From NCBI RefSeq assembly GCF_000237925.1, contig NW_017386069.1, forward strand, positions 1 through 64,000: a stretch of 64,000 nt of DNA, read 5' to 3'. The translations under genes and the position numbers were made by a program. Source of the DNA: Schistosoma mansoni (lineage: Eukaryota > Platyhelminthes > Trematoda > Strigeidida > Schistosomatidae). The notes under the pieces were generated by a model. The model saw only the letters and a list, made by a program, of their open reading frames with translations. It had not been told where the DNA came from and ran no database searches. Below are positions 12,914-23,547 of this stretch, piece after piece. Each line of letters opens with the position of its first letter. Within the stretch, counting starts at the first letter, position 1.

Positions 12914-13446
12914 AAGATATGCGACCGACTACGATGATATTAGTGCAGTGAAAAGTTAACGATAAAACCACAATAAAAGACTTCATGTCAAAGTACTTTT
13001 ATATTTGTTTTTTTCAAATCTTATAAAGCAAGCAGTCAAATAATATATGTACAAAAATGTTCGAGCCCACACTGAGTAGAAACGTTCAAAAAGTACGGGT
13101 TGGGCTTTCGATATGTGAGTATTGTTAATCAGGTGAAAAGTGGTCCACCAGTTAAAAGTACCAAAAACCACTTGGACTAGATGGGTAGTTATGTCCGGTA
13201 CACAAACAAGTGACTGCATTATTGTCGAGATACCAGACCGAGCTGAACGTAATTTAGTTACGAACGGCGGAAAATCATACTACTGACGAGTGAAATAAAT
13301 GCTGCATGATATCTGCATCAGTGTTAAACCAAAGGAAATTTAGATACATCAAAATTCGTCACACATTGAAAGAAACAAGTAGAACAGGTCAGTTTATCTC
13401 ATAGAAAGGCACCATAAGTAAAGATTTGTCAACGGGATTACACATA
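12914..13446. other. convergent intergenic / 3' UTR region
   Basis: The 533 bp between the stop codons of the WD40 gene (+) and the MED26-like gene (-) hold both 3' UTRs. No canonical AATAAA is visible on the minus strand here, so MED26 3' processing may use a variant hexamer. The minus-strand frame at 12983-13219 has no gene character. Confidence 0.5.
12972..12977 (+). promoter_or_regulatory. poly(A) signal of the WD40 gene
   Basis: AATAAA lies 58 bp after the stop codon, in A-rich sequence. Confidence 0.55.
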
Positions 13447-15000
13447 TCACCAAGGCTCGGGCATTGTAGTTAGTTCACTCAACTCCTGATCCGAACAAGA
13501 AGGGAAGAAATGACGCCTGTAACCAATCATATCAACCCAAGGGAGTATATGTAAATACTGATCATCTAGGATAATTGAGTGTAAATTAGTGGGAGAAATA
13601 CAAGCATATTCACTTTCTGCACCTACTGTACACTTTTGGGGAGAGTTATATTCTGCAATTTCCATAGAACTGTTATCACAGACAGTTACATAACTGCGGT
13701 CAAGGCTATGCCAATCAATGTCTTCCGGCAAACATGGTAGGTCGGGCCAATCATTCATAAAATTAGTCACAGGGGGGAGAACCGTTTTGTTCCTACGATG
13801 GCCTTTTAGTTGGTTGGAATGTAGTCGGGAAGGATCTAATATTTCAGCTTCATCTTTGTGATGTTTGTGCTTCTTTTTCTTTTTAACTTTCTGGGCATTT
13901 GACACAGTGTTGTTCTCAACATCTTTGAGTACTAGTCGATCGGATATATTTTCACTATTGTAGCTTAGAGGACCTTGATTATTGATAGATGAAACGTTAA
14001 CAGAAGGTATAACCTTTTTAACCGAATCAGAAGTTAGGTTGCGACCTTTTTCGTATACAGCAGGATTTTCTCTACACTCCAAGTATGTTTCCGGCTTTAT
14101 ATCTAAGATTGAGTTACATTTAGGAGAATGCGAGTTTTCGTTGTTATTGGCAGAGACACAACGTGAACTTGACTGAGAGCCAGAGTTTGTACGAGCCAGA
14201 CGTGTTTTTGTGGGTTGCATTATAGAACATACACGAGGAGGGTCGACTTCCTTGCTGATCCTGTTTGTAAGAATGCGGTCAGCAGTTACGGAATCAATAC
14301 AATCTCCTGCAGCTTGGACCAGTTCTGCAGTTGATTTGACTTTCGACAAACGCATGGAATTCGCTACTCGGAGCTTCGATGAAGGAGATCGAGATGCCGT
14401 TGAAATACTTGTTTGGGACACTGATGTATCTAAATTCCCCTTAAACCTGGTATCCTGAGGTTGTGATTCCATACATTTACTGCCATTCACAAGGTTACTC
14501 GGACTATTGACCTGAACGACTGCTGAAGTTGTGTCTATGAACTTCAAACGTTTAGAAATATTTGAAACAGAGTTATCGTTTTGGTGTTTTTGTGAATCCT
14601 CTTTGTTGAGTTTTTCTGGGGAAGAATCTGGGAAATTTCGCTTTGTGAGATGTTCGGAGCATTTCATCTGAGAAGGGTATATTGCATTTACAACGTCTGC
14701 TGGTTGCTTAGATTTTTCACGAGCAGGTATTTTAGTTGGTGTGCCATTCGATTTAGGTGACGTAGGTATATTTTTGTCTGATGTCTTTAAAGGAATGACA
14801 TACTGATGTGAATACTCAGAGGATAGTAGTTTCTGCCATGCTTTGATAATAAGTCTAATGCGTTTTTGAAGAGGTGGATCAACCTTGTGACGAATGGTTT
14901 GTAACAGCTGACCAATCCTAGTATCCTGTAACTGAATCATAGTCATCGGGAAGTTCTCCAGATGACCGATGACGTCACATACTGCGTTCACATCTGTTAC
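13447..15000 (-). CDS. MED26: Mediator complex subunit 26-like, terminal exon (N-terminus incomplete)
   Basis: This is a 518-codon terminal exon. Its right edge at 15000 is an acceptor (minus strand CTCTGTAG, then GTAACAG), and the frame is open through it, so the start lies in an upstream exon I could not find. The first ~60 residues match the TFIIS N-terminal/LW helical domain (VIGHLENFPMTMIQL, DTRIGQLLQTIRHK, RIRLIIKAWQKL), which in MED26 binds elongation factors and TFIID. A long Ser/Asn-rich disordered middle follows, with a basic KVKKKKKHKHHKDE patch. The conserved end is DWPDLPCLPEDIDWHSLD, then LHILPWVDMIGYRR, resembling the MED26 C-terminal segment that docks to Mediator. The protein would act in the nucleus, linking Mediator to the elongation machinery. 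TFIIS-N domains also occur in TFIIS and Elongin A, but the C-terminal motif favours MED26. Confidence 0.75.
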   Translation of the reverse strand, partial: VTDVNAVCDVIGHLENFPMTMIQLQDTRIGQLLQTIRHKVDPPLQKRIRLIIKAWQKLLSSEYSHQYVIPLKTSDKNIPTSPKSNGTPTKIPAREKSKQPADVVNAIYPSQMKCSEHLTKRNFPDSSPEKLNKEDSQKHQNDNSVSNISKRLKFIDTTSAVVQVNSPSNLVNGSKCMESQPQDTRFKGNLDTSVSQTSISTASRSPSSKLRVANSMRLSKVKSTAELVQAAGDCIDSVTADRILTNRISKEVDPPRVCSIMQPTKTRLARTNSGSQSSSRCVSANNNENSHSPKCNSILDIKPETYLECRENPAVYEKGRNLTSDSVKKVIPSVNVSSINNQGPLSYNSENISDRLVLKDVENNTVSNAQKVKKKKKHKHHKDEAEILDPSRLHSNQLKGHRRNKTVLPPVTNFMNDWPDLPCLPEDIDWHSLDRSYVTVCDNSSMEIAEYNSPQKCTVGAESEYACISPTNLHSIILDDQYLHILPWVDMIGYRRHFFPSCSDQELSELTTMPEPW

Positions 15001-16110
15001 CTACAGAGTAGAATGAATGAGAAGTTACAAAAGTTAGGAAAGTAGGTTTTTAAAATAAAATAGCAGAGGGATAATTTAGATTTAAATAAGTACTTAAGTT
15101 TTGGCAGTAATTTCGAAATAATAAGTCCGACAGCGCGGAAACTGGAACATACTACATCACCCTAAGTTTCCACACCACAACATCACAGTGAAATGAAATT
15201 ATCAAAGTAGAAGTATGAGCCGGAGTAAAAAGGACAAGATGCAAGGAAAATGGTTTGAGGAGAGAAAACGGATCTATAGGGTAAAAAATATCAAATAATT
15301 TGAAACTTAAAATCAACTGACTGCACATTTAATGACTTCATAGTCATGCTGTTAGTGAAGTTAGAGGGGCTATGTTACGGCCAACTCTAATGCCTAAATC
15401 TAGTTAATGTGTACAGAAAGTTTACAAACGACAATCCTAAACAAATGGCTAGTAGTGCAGATATGTACAGAACAGCCGCTGCTTCTCAAATACCTCTCTG
15501 CAGTTGATTGTGTTTAGGGAACCTAAACCAAATCACTAGGAAAATCCAACTAGATCAACGTCCGCTCGTAAACTCATTTAGGTAGGCTGAGAGGACGATA
15601 AACAGCGATGACAATCTTAACGTAGAACAAAAAAGGTTTACGCAATGGTCACGAGTAATGGTGGGCAACGGAAGTAACGATATGCAACACCAGACAACTG
15701 TTTTGATTCATCAAAGAGATAGGAATATGATCCTTTTTAAGCACAAGAGATCAAAATGATATGTGGAGGACTTTCAGAAACAGTTTAACAGGTACATACC
15801 ACTTTCAAATTGCGAAAGTGGAAATCTAAAAAGTTTCCCAAATCTTAAAGAAATCAAAACAGTCTTATCTAACTCGAACCGATAGGAATCAACAGAACTT
15901 GGTAGTTTAAATACACGTCTTTAATGATAATGATATAATTTTAGAAATTATTCAGATGGAGATACTAGCTAGAAATACCCTTACGATAACAACAGAACAC
16001 ATTGTACTGTTATAACGTCTTAGTCAGTCAGTAAGCTAAAACGTAGGACCAGGCACATTTATGCATCGGTCCAAGTTGCCATACTTCATTAGCACAACAA
16101 GATGAAAACA
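15001..16110. other. MED26 intron / upstream region, no exon identified
   Basis: This stretch should contain the intron and perhaps the first exon(s) of the MED26-like gene on the minus strand. No frame with a matching phase and clear splice sites was found. No repeat family is recognised. Confidence 0.4.
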
Positions 16111-17642
16111 CTGAATTCATAGAAATAGTTAGTTTAATAGTGGTAATATATAAAAGAAAGATTGTATAAAAGAATACAGTACAGGAAGGATGAAAAATAT
16201 GGAGCAATTGTAATCTTTTAGTTTAAGGGAAGACAGAAAGTGTGTACACCTACGCCGTTGTGATCGATTCTGAGCCACGTCACACAGACTCTCCAACCAT
16301 TGGTTACGATAGTCACGCAGACTCCAACCAATTAGTCTGCATCTACCAACATAGCTCAGACTAGCAGTTAGTGGCTTTAAGCATTGATGACACATCTTTG
16401 TTTGGCCGCCCCCAAACTCTCTTCCGACCATCCCCTATACGCCCCCAAATGCCCTGGTACGGCCGAGAGTGGAGAGAGTCCGCTCTCCCTCTCGAAATGC
16501 TCTCACATGGCCACGTGTATATAGCCTCTACCAGGGAAGTCCTACTCACTGCCTTCTCGTGGCACCGGTGTTGTTTACGAAACTGAGAGGACGAAAAGCG
16601 AATGTCCGGCGCTTCAACCGGATTGGTGGACACGGAAAGTTCACCTAGGGGAGTTGGAAAACCCTGATTCCAAACCAATGATGCACATGGGCTCCAGTAT
16701 CTTAAGGGAACAAATGGCGTGTAAATCAATCGTTGGTCACCGGCTACCATGGGACCGCATCTCCTCACGATGCTCCACTGCCTTGTGGATCGGATCTTTA
16801 GGTCAAAGGCTCCGGGTGTGGCCCCCTAAGAAAACCACCAGCTTCAGTTTGGGCATCTGGGCAGTATCGCGGCCCTCACACAAGTCAAATAAGATGTGTG
16901 CGGCGCACATGTATCTGGTGCTTCCTTGTACCAATATTTATATGTTTAAATAAAATAATAAATAATCTCCTATAGTAGTCAGCATTGCGCGTTGTGGTAA
17001 TCGGTGTTCAGGCATACGTAACACGTGACCCAACCATCTCAGTCGATGAAGATTCACAACCTCATCAACTGATTTACCATCATTCCCTAATACCCTGCGT
17101 CTAACCTCACTATTACTTACCCGGTGATCCCAGCAGATGCGAGCAATATTTCTAAGGCATCTGTGTTCAAATACTAGTAACTTACGAGTATCTTCTATTC
17201 TTAGTGGCCACATTTCGCAGTCGTAAAGTAGAACAGAGCAAACTGCTGCGCAGTATACTCGTCCCTTAATTGATACACGTATATCTCATCTTCTTCATAG
17301 ATGACATAAGTTGGCAAAAGCCAAACGAGCTTTTTAAATCCGTGCAGAGATTTCGTCAGACACAACCCATTAGGACTGATCAGACTTCCAAGATAAGTAA
17401 AGTTGTCGGCGCGTTCGACTACTTCACTCCCTATTCTTAGTTCAGGTGTTGACACAGACCAGTCCTGGAGTAACAATTTACATTTAGAGGGGGAGAAACG
17501 TATTCCAAACATCTTTGCATTGCTACTCAGTGCTACCAAAAGACTCTGCATTTTATCAGCGTCTTCACCAAACAGGACTATGTCATCTGCGTATTCTAAG
17601 TTGATAAGTGGACCTCCTGGTATGAGATCAATACCCGGGCTC
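16110..17642 (-). mobile_element. SR2-like RTE-clade LINE, 3' segment (degenerate)
   Basis: The minus strand reads the C-terminal half of an RTE reverse transcriptase: LEYADDIVLFGEDADKMQSLL (catalytic YADD), FSPSKCKLLLQDW, FTYLGSLISPNGL, then after a rearranged patch HRCLRNIARICWDHRVSNSEV, LHRLRWLGHVLRMPEHRLP, GGQTKMCHQCLKPL, and the tail DVAQNRSQRRRC. A non-autonomous repeat splits it at 16440-16965. A deletion/frameshift region lies at about 17200-17350. At 17642 it abuts the 5' part of the same kind of element in the opposite orientation. Confidence 0.85.
16440..16965 (+). mobile_element. non-autonomous RTE-tailed retroelement inserted in the SR2-like LINE
   Basis: A full-length copy running from a CGCCCCCAAATGCCCTGG head to a TTTAAATAAAATAATAAAT tail. 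The near-perfect target-site duplication is TCCCCTATA (16431-16439) against TCTCCTATA (16966-16974). When the insertion is ignored, the SR2 frame LTTIGDGRKRV is restored across the site, which dates this insertion after the LINE. Confidence 0.85.
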
Positions 17643-20413
17643 CGGCAAGCGACTGGTTGTTTCCCGACCGTTGCTGCTACCTTGAAATGGTGGACCGGCT
17701 TGTCGATCTTGATGAACCACTTGGGCTACAATAGCTGGAACAAACGTTCCTCAAGGTCCTACCACGCCAAGCAGGTCGGTTGAGGAGAGGTAAGACTAAA
17801 AGCAGGAAACTCAAGATCCGAAGGCGAAGTCGTACTGCTGACCGTACAGAGGTGTGACGACAGTAAGGTATTTACTTCAGACAACCAGCATAACAGCGAT
17901 GCTGCCTTCCCACAACGAACGGTGGGGTTAGAAAAGATCGACCCTAAAAATGCACACCTCTCCTTATCCCAGAGACATCTGTTTCTGGCGGTAACGTCTC
18001 AACAAGTACGAAGCTAACACAAAAAGATTGTCTGACCGGCATCAAGCAGTTGTCCCTTGGGCACTGCGTTCACGCTCTCAAGTCACTAAAAACAACTCAA
18101 ACCCAAATTCCTTTTCAGGTACCTTCAGAACACCCCACCACGGTGTAAGCAACCGGGAAGTGATAACCACCCTCATACCTCTAACAGCACTCAAGACTAC
18201 TGACAGCCATCAGATCTCCTTGTCTAAAAATCTAGAATCTCGTACGATTGATGTATGCTGTGTCTCCGAAACACATACGGGATCCTAGTGTGGACATTCA
18301 CTTGACCTCACCTCGCCGAAAATGGGGAGCCGATGAGATACGTTCGCCGTTTATCTGGAGACCCGATGGCTAGTTCTCATGGACTGGTGGGTGTAGGCAT
18401 AGCACTGAGTCCGAAGGCAGAACAAGCATTATTAGAATGGATCCCTATTAACAGTCGCTCTGTAAGAACTCGGAAGAATAGGAACACATGTCGGTGCCTT
18501 CTCGTCATTTCTGTCTATACTCTCATTGACTGCAGCAGTGGAGCATCGTGAGGAGATGCGGTCCCATGGTAGCCGGTGACCAACGATTGATTTACACGCC
18601 ATTTGTTCCCTTAAGATACTGGAGCCCATGTGCATCATTGGTTTGGAATCAGGGTTTTCCAACTCCCCTAGGTGAACTTTCCGTGTCCACCAATCCGGTT
18701 GAAGCGCCGGACATTCGCTTTTCGTCCTCTCAGTTTCGTAAACAACACCGGTGCCACGAGAAGGCAGTGAGTAGGACTTCCCTGGTAGAGGCTATATACA
18801 CGTGGCCATGTGAGAGCATTTCGAGAGGGAGAGCGGACTCTCTCCACTCTCAGCCGTACCAGGGCATTTGGGGGCTGACTGCAGCCTGGATGAAGTGAAA
18901 GATGACTTTTACAGAAAGCTTCCTAAACTTCTCCAAAAAGCTAAACACTCAAACATGATACTAGTCGCAGGTGACTTTAATGCCTAAGTAGGTAGCATAA
19001 ACCAAACAGAAAGATATTTAGGTGGGTATTTTGGTATTCCGGCTCAACGAACAAGTAATGGTGATCGTCTACCGCAACTGTGCTCAGACAATCGTTTATT
19101 TCTAACAAGCACTAGTTTTAAGCCTAAGGGGAGATATCGTCTAACATGGTGACCACCTGTACCAAACCAACAATGGACTCAAATGGACCATATTGTCATC
19201 AGTCATCGTTCAATAGGCTCGATGGGAGACTGTCGCTCGTTCTGGAATACATGTTTACACTGATCATGCTCTAATATGAGCACACATTTGCTTGCGCCTC
19301 ACTGAGCTCAGAAAAACCACATTAAGAAGATCCATCAGAGTCGAACTCAGTGACGAGAAAGTCAAAGGTAAATTCTAGGAAATACTGAAGTCACATTTAG
19401 GCAGTTCTGAAAACGAGGCTGACCCAGATGTTGCTTGTAAAGATATACGAACATCTATAAAAACAGCAGCGACACCCATTGGTGATTCGAACCAAAGGGT
19501 TACGTAAAACCAATGGATTTCTACTAAGTCTGTTGAACTGATAGATTCTTGTAAACTCATCCCACCAGGCTTTGAACACGGTGAAGAAGGAAAACAAATC
19601 AGATCTAGGTTTACCAAAAGTATAGGGAATGACCGTGAGTGGTGGTTGGTAAAGAAAGCATAAAAGATGGAAAAGACAACAACAACAAGACAAAAGAAAC
19701 CGGAATTAAGGTGTTGAGTGTGAGACAATCACGGAGTAAAATGGCACTCTTATCTGTTCTCAGTCTGAACGTTCAGAGCGATGGACGGAACACTAAGAAG
19801 CAGGTTAGTTGCCCTTTAGCTACCCACTATATTCAAACATCCTTAATGGAAAATCTGAATAAATAAACATGGAAAATAATTGAAAATCAGAACGCTATAG
19901 CTAATCTGAAACGAGGAACAGCAGTTGGTTGAGATGGATTAACTCCAGAGGTCTTTAAGGATGGTGGTCTAGTTTTTAGTGACTTAGTTGGCTAATATTT
20001 TAGTCAAATTCAGGGATTCGGGCGTAATCTCATGTGAATGGTTGCAGTCAATGATCGTCCTAACATATAAGAAAGGATTAAAATCCTCCTGTGATAACCA
20101 TAAACGGATTAGTTTAACAAACATAGCATCCAAATTACTAGCCTCAATAATTTTCGAGAGCCTAAGACTCGTGAACTGAAAACAAGAGGAAATCAGGCTG
20201 GTTTCAAACTTGATTGTGGCTGCGTCGACCGCATATTTACCATTCGTCAGATTTTATAACACACATGCTTATCGGCGTCCAACAATGATAGTTTTTCTTG
20301 ACTTAAAAGCAGCATTTGACTCTGTAGACTGAGAGGTTCTGTGGCAGTGTCATTGAAAGGTGTACCTCAGAAGTACATATAACTGGTGAGGTTTTAACTC
20401 GAACACTATCAAT
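17643..20413 (+). mobile_element. SR2-like RTE LINE, inverted 5' segment (5' UTR, endonuclease, RT start)
   Basis: The plus strand carries the element's long 5' leader (17643-18200), then endonuclease-type coding: TIDVCCVSETHT near 18250, LLVISVYT near 18510, then after an insertion ILVAGDFNA (18959-18985), SNGDRLPQLCSDNRLFL and WTQMDHIVISH. Next come RT fingers and motif A (MIVFLDLKAAFDSVD near 20290). Many stops and frameshifts make it a pseudogene. It lies head-to-head with the 3' segment at 16110-17642, so the copy has an internal 5' inversion. It is interrupted by a repeat at 18537-18875 and bounded by another at 20417. Confidence 0.8.
18537..18875 (-). mobile_element. non-autonomous RTE-tailed repeat lacking its tail
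   Basis: This copy keeps the GCCCCC head and the first ~340 bp but lacks the ~190-bp 3' region and the A-rich tail. It is nonetheless flanked by a perfect ten-base duplication TGACTGCAGC at 18527-18536 and 18876-18885. The host LINE frame resumes after it with LDEVKDDFY. Loss of the 3' rather than the 5' end is atypical for target-primed insertion. Confidence 0.8.
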
Positions 20414-20416
20414 CCA

Positions 20417-22026
20417 ACCCCCAAATGCCCTGGTACGGTCGAGAGTTCGCTCTCCCTCTCGAAATGCTCTCACACGGCCACGTGTATACAGTCACTGACA
20501 CAGAAGTTCTTCTCGCGGTGGAGGTGTTGTTTACGAAATTGAGAGGACGAAGATTTATTTATTTAATCACACACATATTGGAACAAAGGGCATCGAATAC
20601 ATATGCGCCACACAAAATAATGAGAATAGGAGGAGAAAGGGGGAAGATCCGTATATATAGGAGAAGGAAAAAAAGAGAAGAGTAGTGATGGGGGGGATTG
20701 AAATGTACAACCAGAAGAACTCTCTCAGTTAAGAAAGTTAGAACCACTCTTTATGAAGAAAGTAAAAGGTTACAGCAGGCTCGCCACTGGCTTCTATTCT
20801 GAGCCATATCTGATAACGTCTCTAGCCACTGTGTTTCACGATCTCTCGGACCCCAGCCAGGGAGTCGTGAAGGACCAACAGAAGCTAGCCCTTTGCAGCT
20901 TTCTTTCATACCACGACACCATGTCATACACTGACCACCTTTCCGCTTTTTCCAACCAGTCCCAGAGTCGGCAAATAATGCACGACGTGGAAGTCTCTGG
21001 GACGACATTCGGAAAGCATGTCCAAGCCACCGAAGTCGGTGTTTCAAGATGGTGACACCAATTGAATTATCGTCTCTGCACTCGAACACACAATCCCGGA
21101 CCTCAGCATTACTAACATGGTGTTGCCACTGGATGTCAGCAATCCTTCGGAGACAACGATGATCATACACAGAGAGTCGTCTAACATCCTCAACTCGGAG
21201 AGACCAGGTTTCACAAGCATAGAGCAAAACTGCTCTCACCGACGCGTTGTAGATCCGACCCTTTACAGCCAGACTAACATCACGAAGGCGCCAAAGATGG
21301 CCCAGATTGGTATAAGCCACTCTGGCTTTCATTATACGTGCATCGATCTCATCACTCACGCCACCACCAGCACTTATATAGCTACCTAGATACACGAACT
21401 TCTAAACTACTTCAATCTGCTCACCATCCAGGGTGAGTACAGGATGAGAATCCTGCCAGTCTTGTAGGAGTACTTTGCACTTGGAGGGTGCAAAGCACAT
21501 GCCATACCTGCGGACACTGATTGCCAACTGATTAAGTGCGGATCGCATGCCTTGGGCATTATCGCACAGTAAGACAATATCATCCGCATACTCAAGGTCG
21601 AGAAGTCGTTCTCCAGGCAGCAGATCCGCACCGCCATTACTGACATCCATCAGAGCTGTTTCCAGGATGTCGTCCATGGCAAAGTTGAAGAGGAATGGTG
21701 AGACTGGGCAACCCTGCATGACGAAGAACGAATTTCCGGCGTTTTAACCCTGATTCCAAACAAATGGTGCACATGAGCTCCAGTATCCTGAGAGAACAAA
21801 GAGCGTATGAATCAACTGTTGGTCACTGGCTATCATAGAACTGCATCTCCTGACGTTACTCCACTGCCTTGTGGTCAAAGGCTCGGGGTGTGGCCTACAA
21901 AGAAAACCAACCGCTCCGGTCTGGGCACTCGTGCAGTATCACAGCCCACACACAAACCAAGTGAGTTGTGTGTGTATGCATACGTATTCGGTGCCCCTTC
22001 GTACCGGTGTTCAAATAAATATAAAT
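20417..22026 (+). mobile_element. non-autonomous RTE-tailed repeat, split by a nested RTE LINE
   Basis: The head and first part are 20417-20552 and the remainder is 21720-22026, ending in TTCAAATAAATATAAATCC. The RTE fragment 20553-21719 sits between them. Outside it there is only a weak five-base duplication (AATCC at 20411 and 22024), so the outer boundaries are approximate. Confidence 0.7.
20553..21719 (-). mobile_element. RTE-clade LINE fragment, 5'-truncated, nested insertion
   Basis: A second RTE family, distinct from the copy at 16-20 kb. The minus strand encodes QGCPVSPFLFNFAMDDILE, the catalytic LEYADDIVLL, SKCKVLLQDWQ, then after a single in-frame stop at about 21402 VYLGSYISAGGGVSDEIDARI, CLRRIADIQWQHHVSNAEVRD, LKHRLRWLGHAFRM and SDMAQNRSQWRACC. 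The 3' UTR follows and ends in a TTAAATAAATAAAT tail. The target-site duplication GACGAAG (20546-20552 and 21720-21726) is perfect, and the 5' end is truncated inside RT. The last ~60 bp (rich in GGCGCATATG) are shared with the ~0.5-kb non-autonomous repeats. Confidence 0.88.
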
Positions 22027-22028
22027 CC

Positions 22029-22606
22029 TAGTGGTTTTACAACACTCAAGGGACATTCACGATACGTTGGTGGTCGTAGGTAACCTATAGGACTAGGGGT
22101 AACGGTCTTTGCAATTTCATACTCGAAATCCATCTTCTCTGCACTACTCGAATGTGGGCAATCAGGCCCCTATGAATTATCGGTTAGGCATTGCTTTACA
22201 AGCTAAGCGACCTAATGATTCACAGTTTTCTCGACTATCAACGGACTACGTTAAAATGGTTGGCTAAAACTGACATTTCACTTACCGTTCATTAAGGGTG
22301 TTAATCAAGCTTGAAGCAAACTTCATATGACATGAAAACGCACTATCTTTATACTACCACAAGGAGTAAAACAATGCATTAGAAAAACATTAGTACCAAA
22401 ATGTCCTGTTATCAGAACATTTCAGCCATGTTATTAGAATGCATATATAAAAAAAACGAGTGAAGTAGTCCGTAAGAATTTCTATTCTCAAGTTAATTGC
22501 TGAAACATACCGACAGATAACAACAAACTAAGGTCGGGACCTCAGATCTTAAGGGATAATTTAGTGAGCACTAACTATGCTTGACGGAAGATACGAAACA
22601 TCGGTA
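22029..22606. other. no gene recognised
   Basis: Unique-looking AT-rich sequence between the repeat cluster and a candidate exon. Nothing is supportable. Confidence 0.35.
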
Positions 22607-22842
22607 GGGTATTGTGTCATGAAGTCAAGGAAATTTTTACTAACAAACCTCTACGACAACAGAACAAGCCAGTCCATGAAGAATTGGACGGCGACGACCG
22701 AACTAACCGACAACATCCCGCAAAAGGAACCCGACATTGGAAACATGAGTGGCAGGTCATTTTGGGAGTATTGCAGTTGTCTTTTCACAATACTCGGGAT
22801 GATGTTCAGAAGAGCATGGCAACTGCTGTGTTTATTTACGAT
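22607..22842 (+). CDS. candidate exon of an unassigned gene
   Basis: From an acceptor-like GGTAG at about 22606 the frame reads VLCHEVKEIFTNKPLRQQNK, a polar linker, then RHWKHEWQVILGVLQLSF and DDVQKSMATAVFIYD, ending exactly at a strong donor (GAT|GTGAGTT at 22842/22843). Its mixed helical character, its GC content above its surroundings and the donor at its end favour a genuine exon. No partner exon was found downstream before the LTR element at 23548, and I do not recognise the family. The overlapping frame at 22577-22846 is a shadow. Confidence 0.4.
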
Positions 22843-22849
22843 GTGAGTT

Positions 22850-23547
22850 ATTACATAAGGTATTCGACAACCGACTTTAAGACAAATTAATTTCGTTTAA
22901 CTACTGGTGATATAAACAGGGAACTATACAGACCATGATAAAAGTCAGATAGATCAGATCTACCAGTAAATTAGTCCAAAAAGGTGCAAAAGATTTGAAG
23001 TTCATGCAATCACTTGAAGTATGCCCAACAATATATGATTTGGACTAAACTATAAGACAGTGAAAACCTACATTCTGGGTCGAATCTATGGAATTTCTTA
23101 GTTTCAGCATGATGGAGTTTAAGGAATTGCTCATTACAGCGTAGAACATCGATAATCACCCACATTAATTAAGCCCGCAGAGATGGCAGGCTCAGTCGAG
23201 GGGTTTACATACCGCGCGCTGTGACTATTCAGTACAATTCTAACAACAAAACTGGAATGTATCTGAAAGATGACCGAATACACTTTGCAAGTGTTTCAAC
23301 GTTATATTACACTACATTTTGTGAACATAATGTGAACATTCTACTTTTCTACTATTTACTTAAATTTTTCACATGTACTTTGGGGACTAGTGCACAAAGT
23401 GAACCTAGCATTGTTAATGACTACTAACTTCTAAGACCTCTAAGTTTGGTTTTTTATTGGATTCTGTTCGGGCCTGAAGTAACTGTTATTTCGTTGCAGT
23501 CTTAATTAGGTAGTAACTGGCCAGTCAATAACCTATTAGAATCGAAG
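22850..23547. other. no gene recognised
   Basis: AT-rich sequence up to the LTR retrotransposon. It may be intron of the candidate gene at 22607. The last four bases (GAAG, 23544-23547) are the target site of the retrotransposon. Confidence 0.4.

Noticed and set aside
13982-14458. Plus-strand frames over the MED26 exon
   Set aside because: Shadows of the 518-codon minus-strand coding exon.
16361-16768. 135-codon minus-strand frame recurring at 18548-18898 and 49184-49696
   Set aside because: It is carried by the RTE-tailed repeat, but more diverged copies (7987, 50215) do not preserve it, and it runs over head structure and flanking host sequence. No evidence of selection on the protein.
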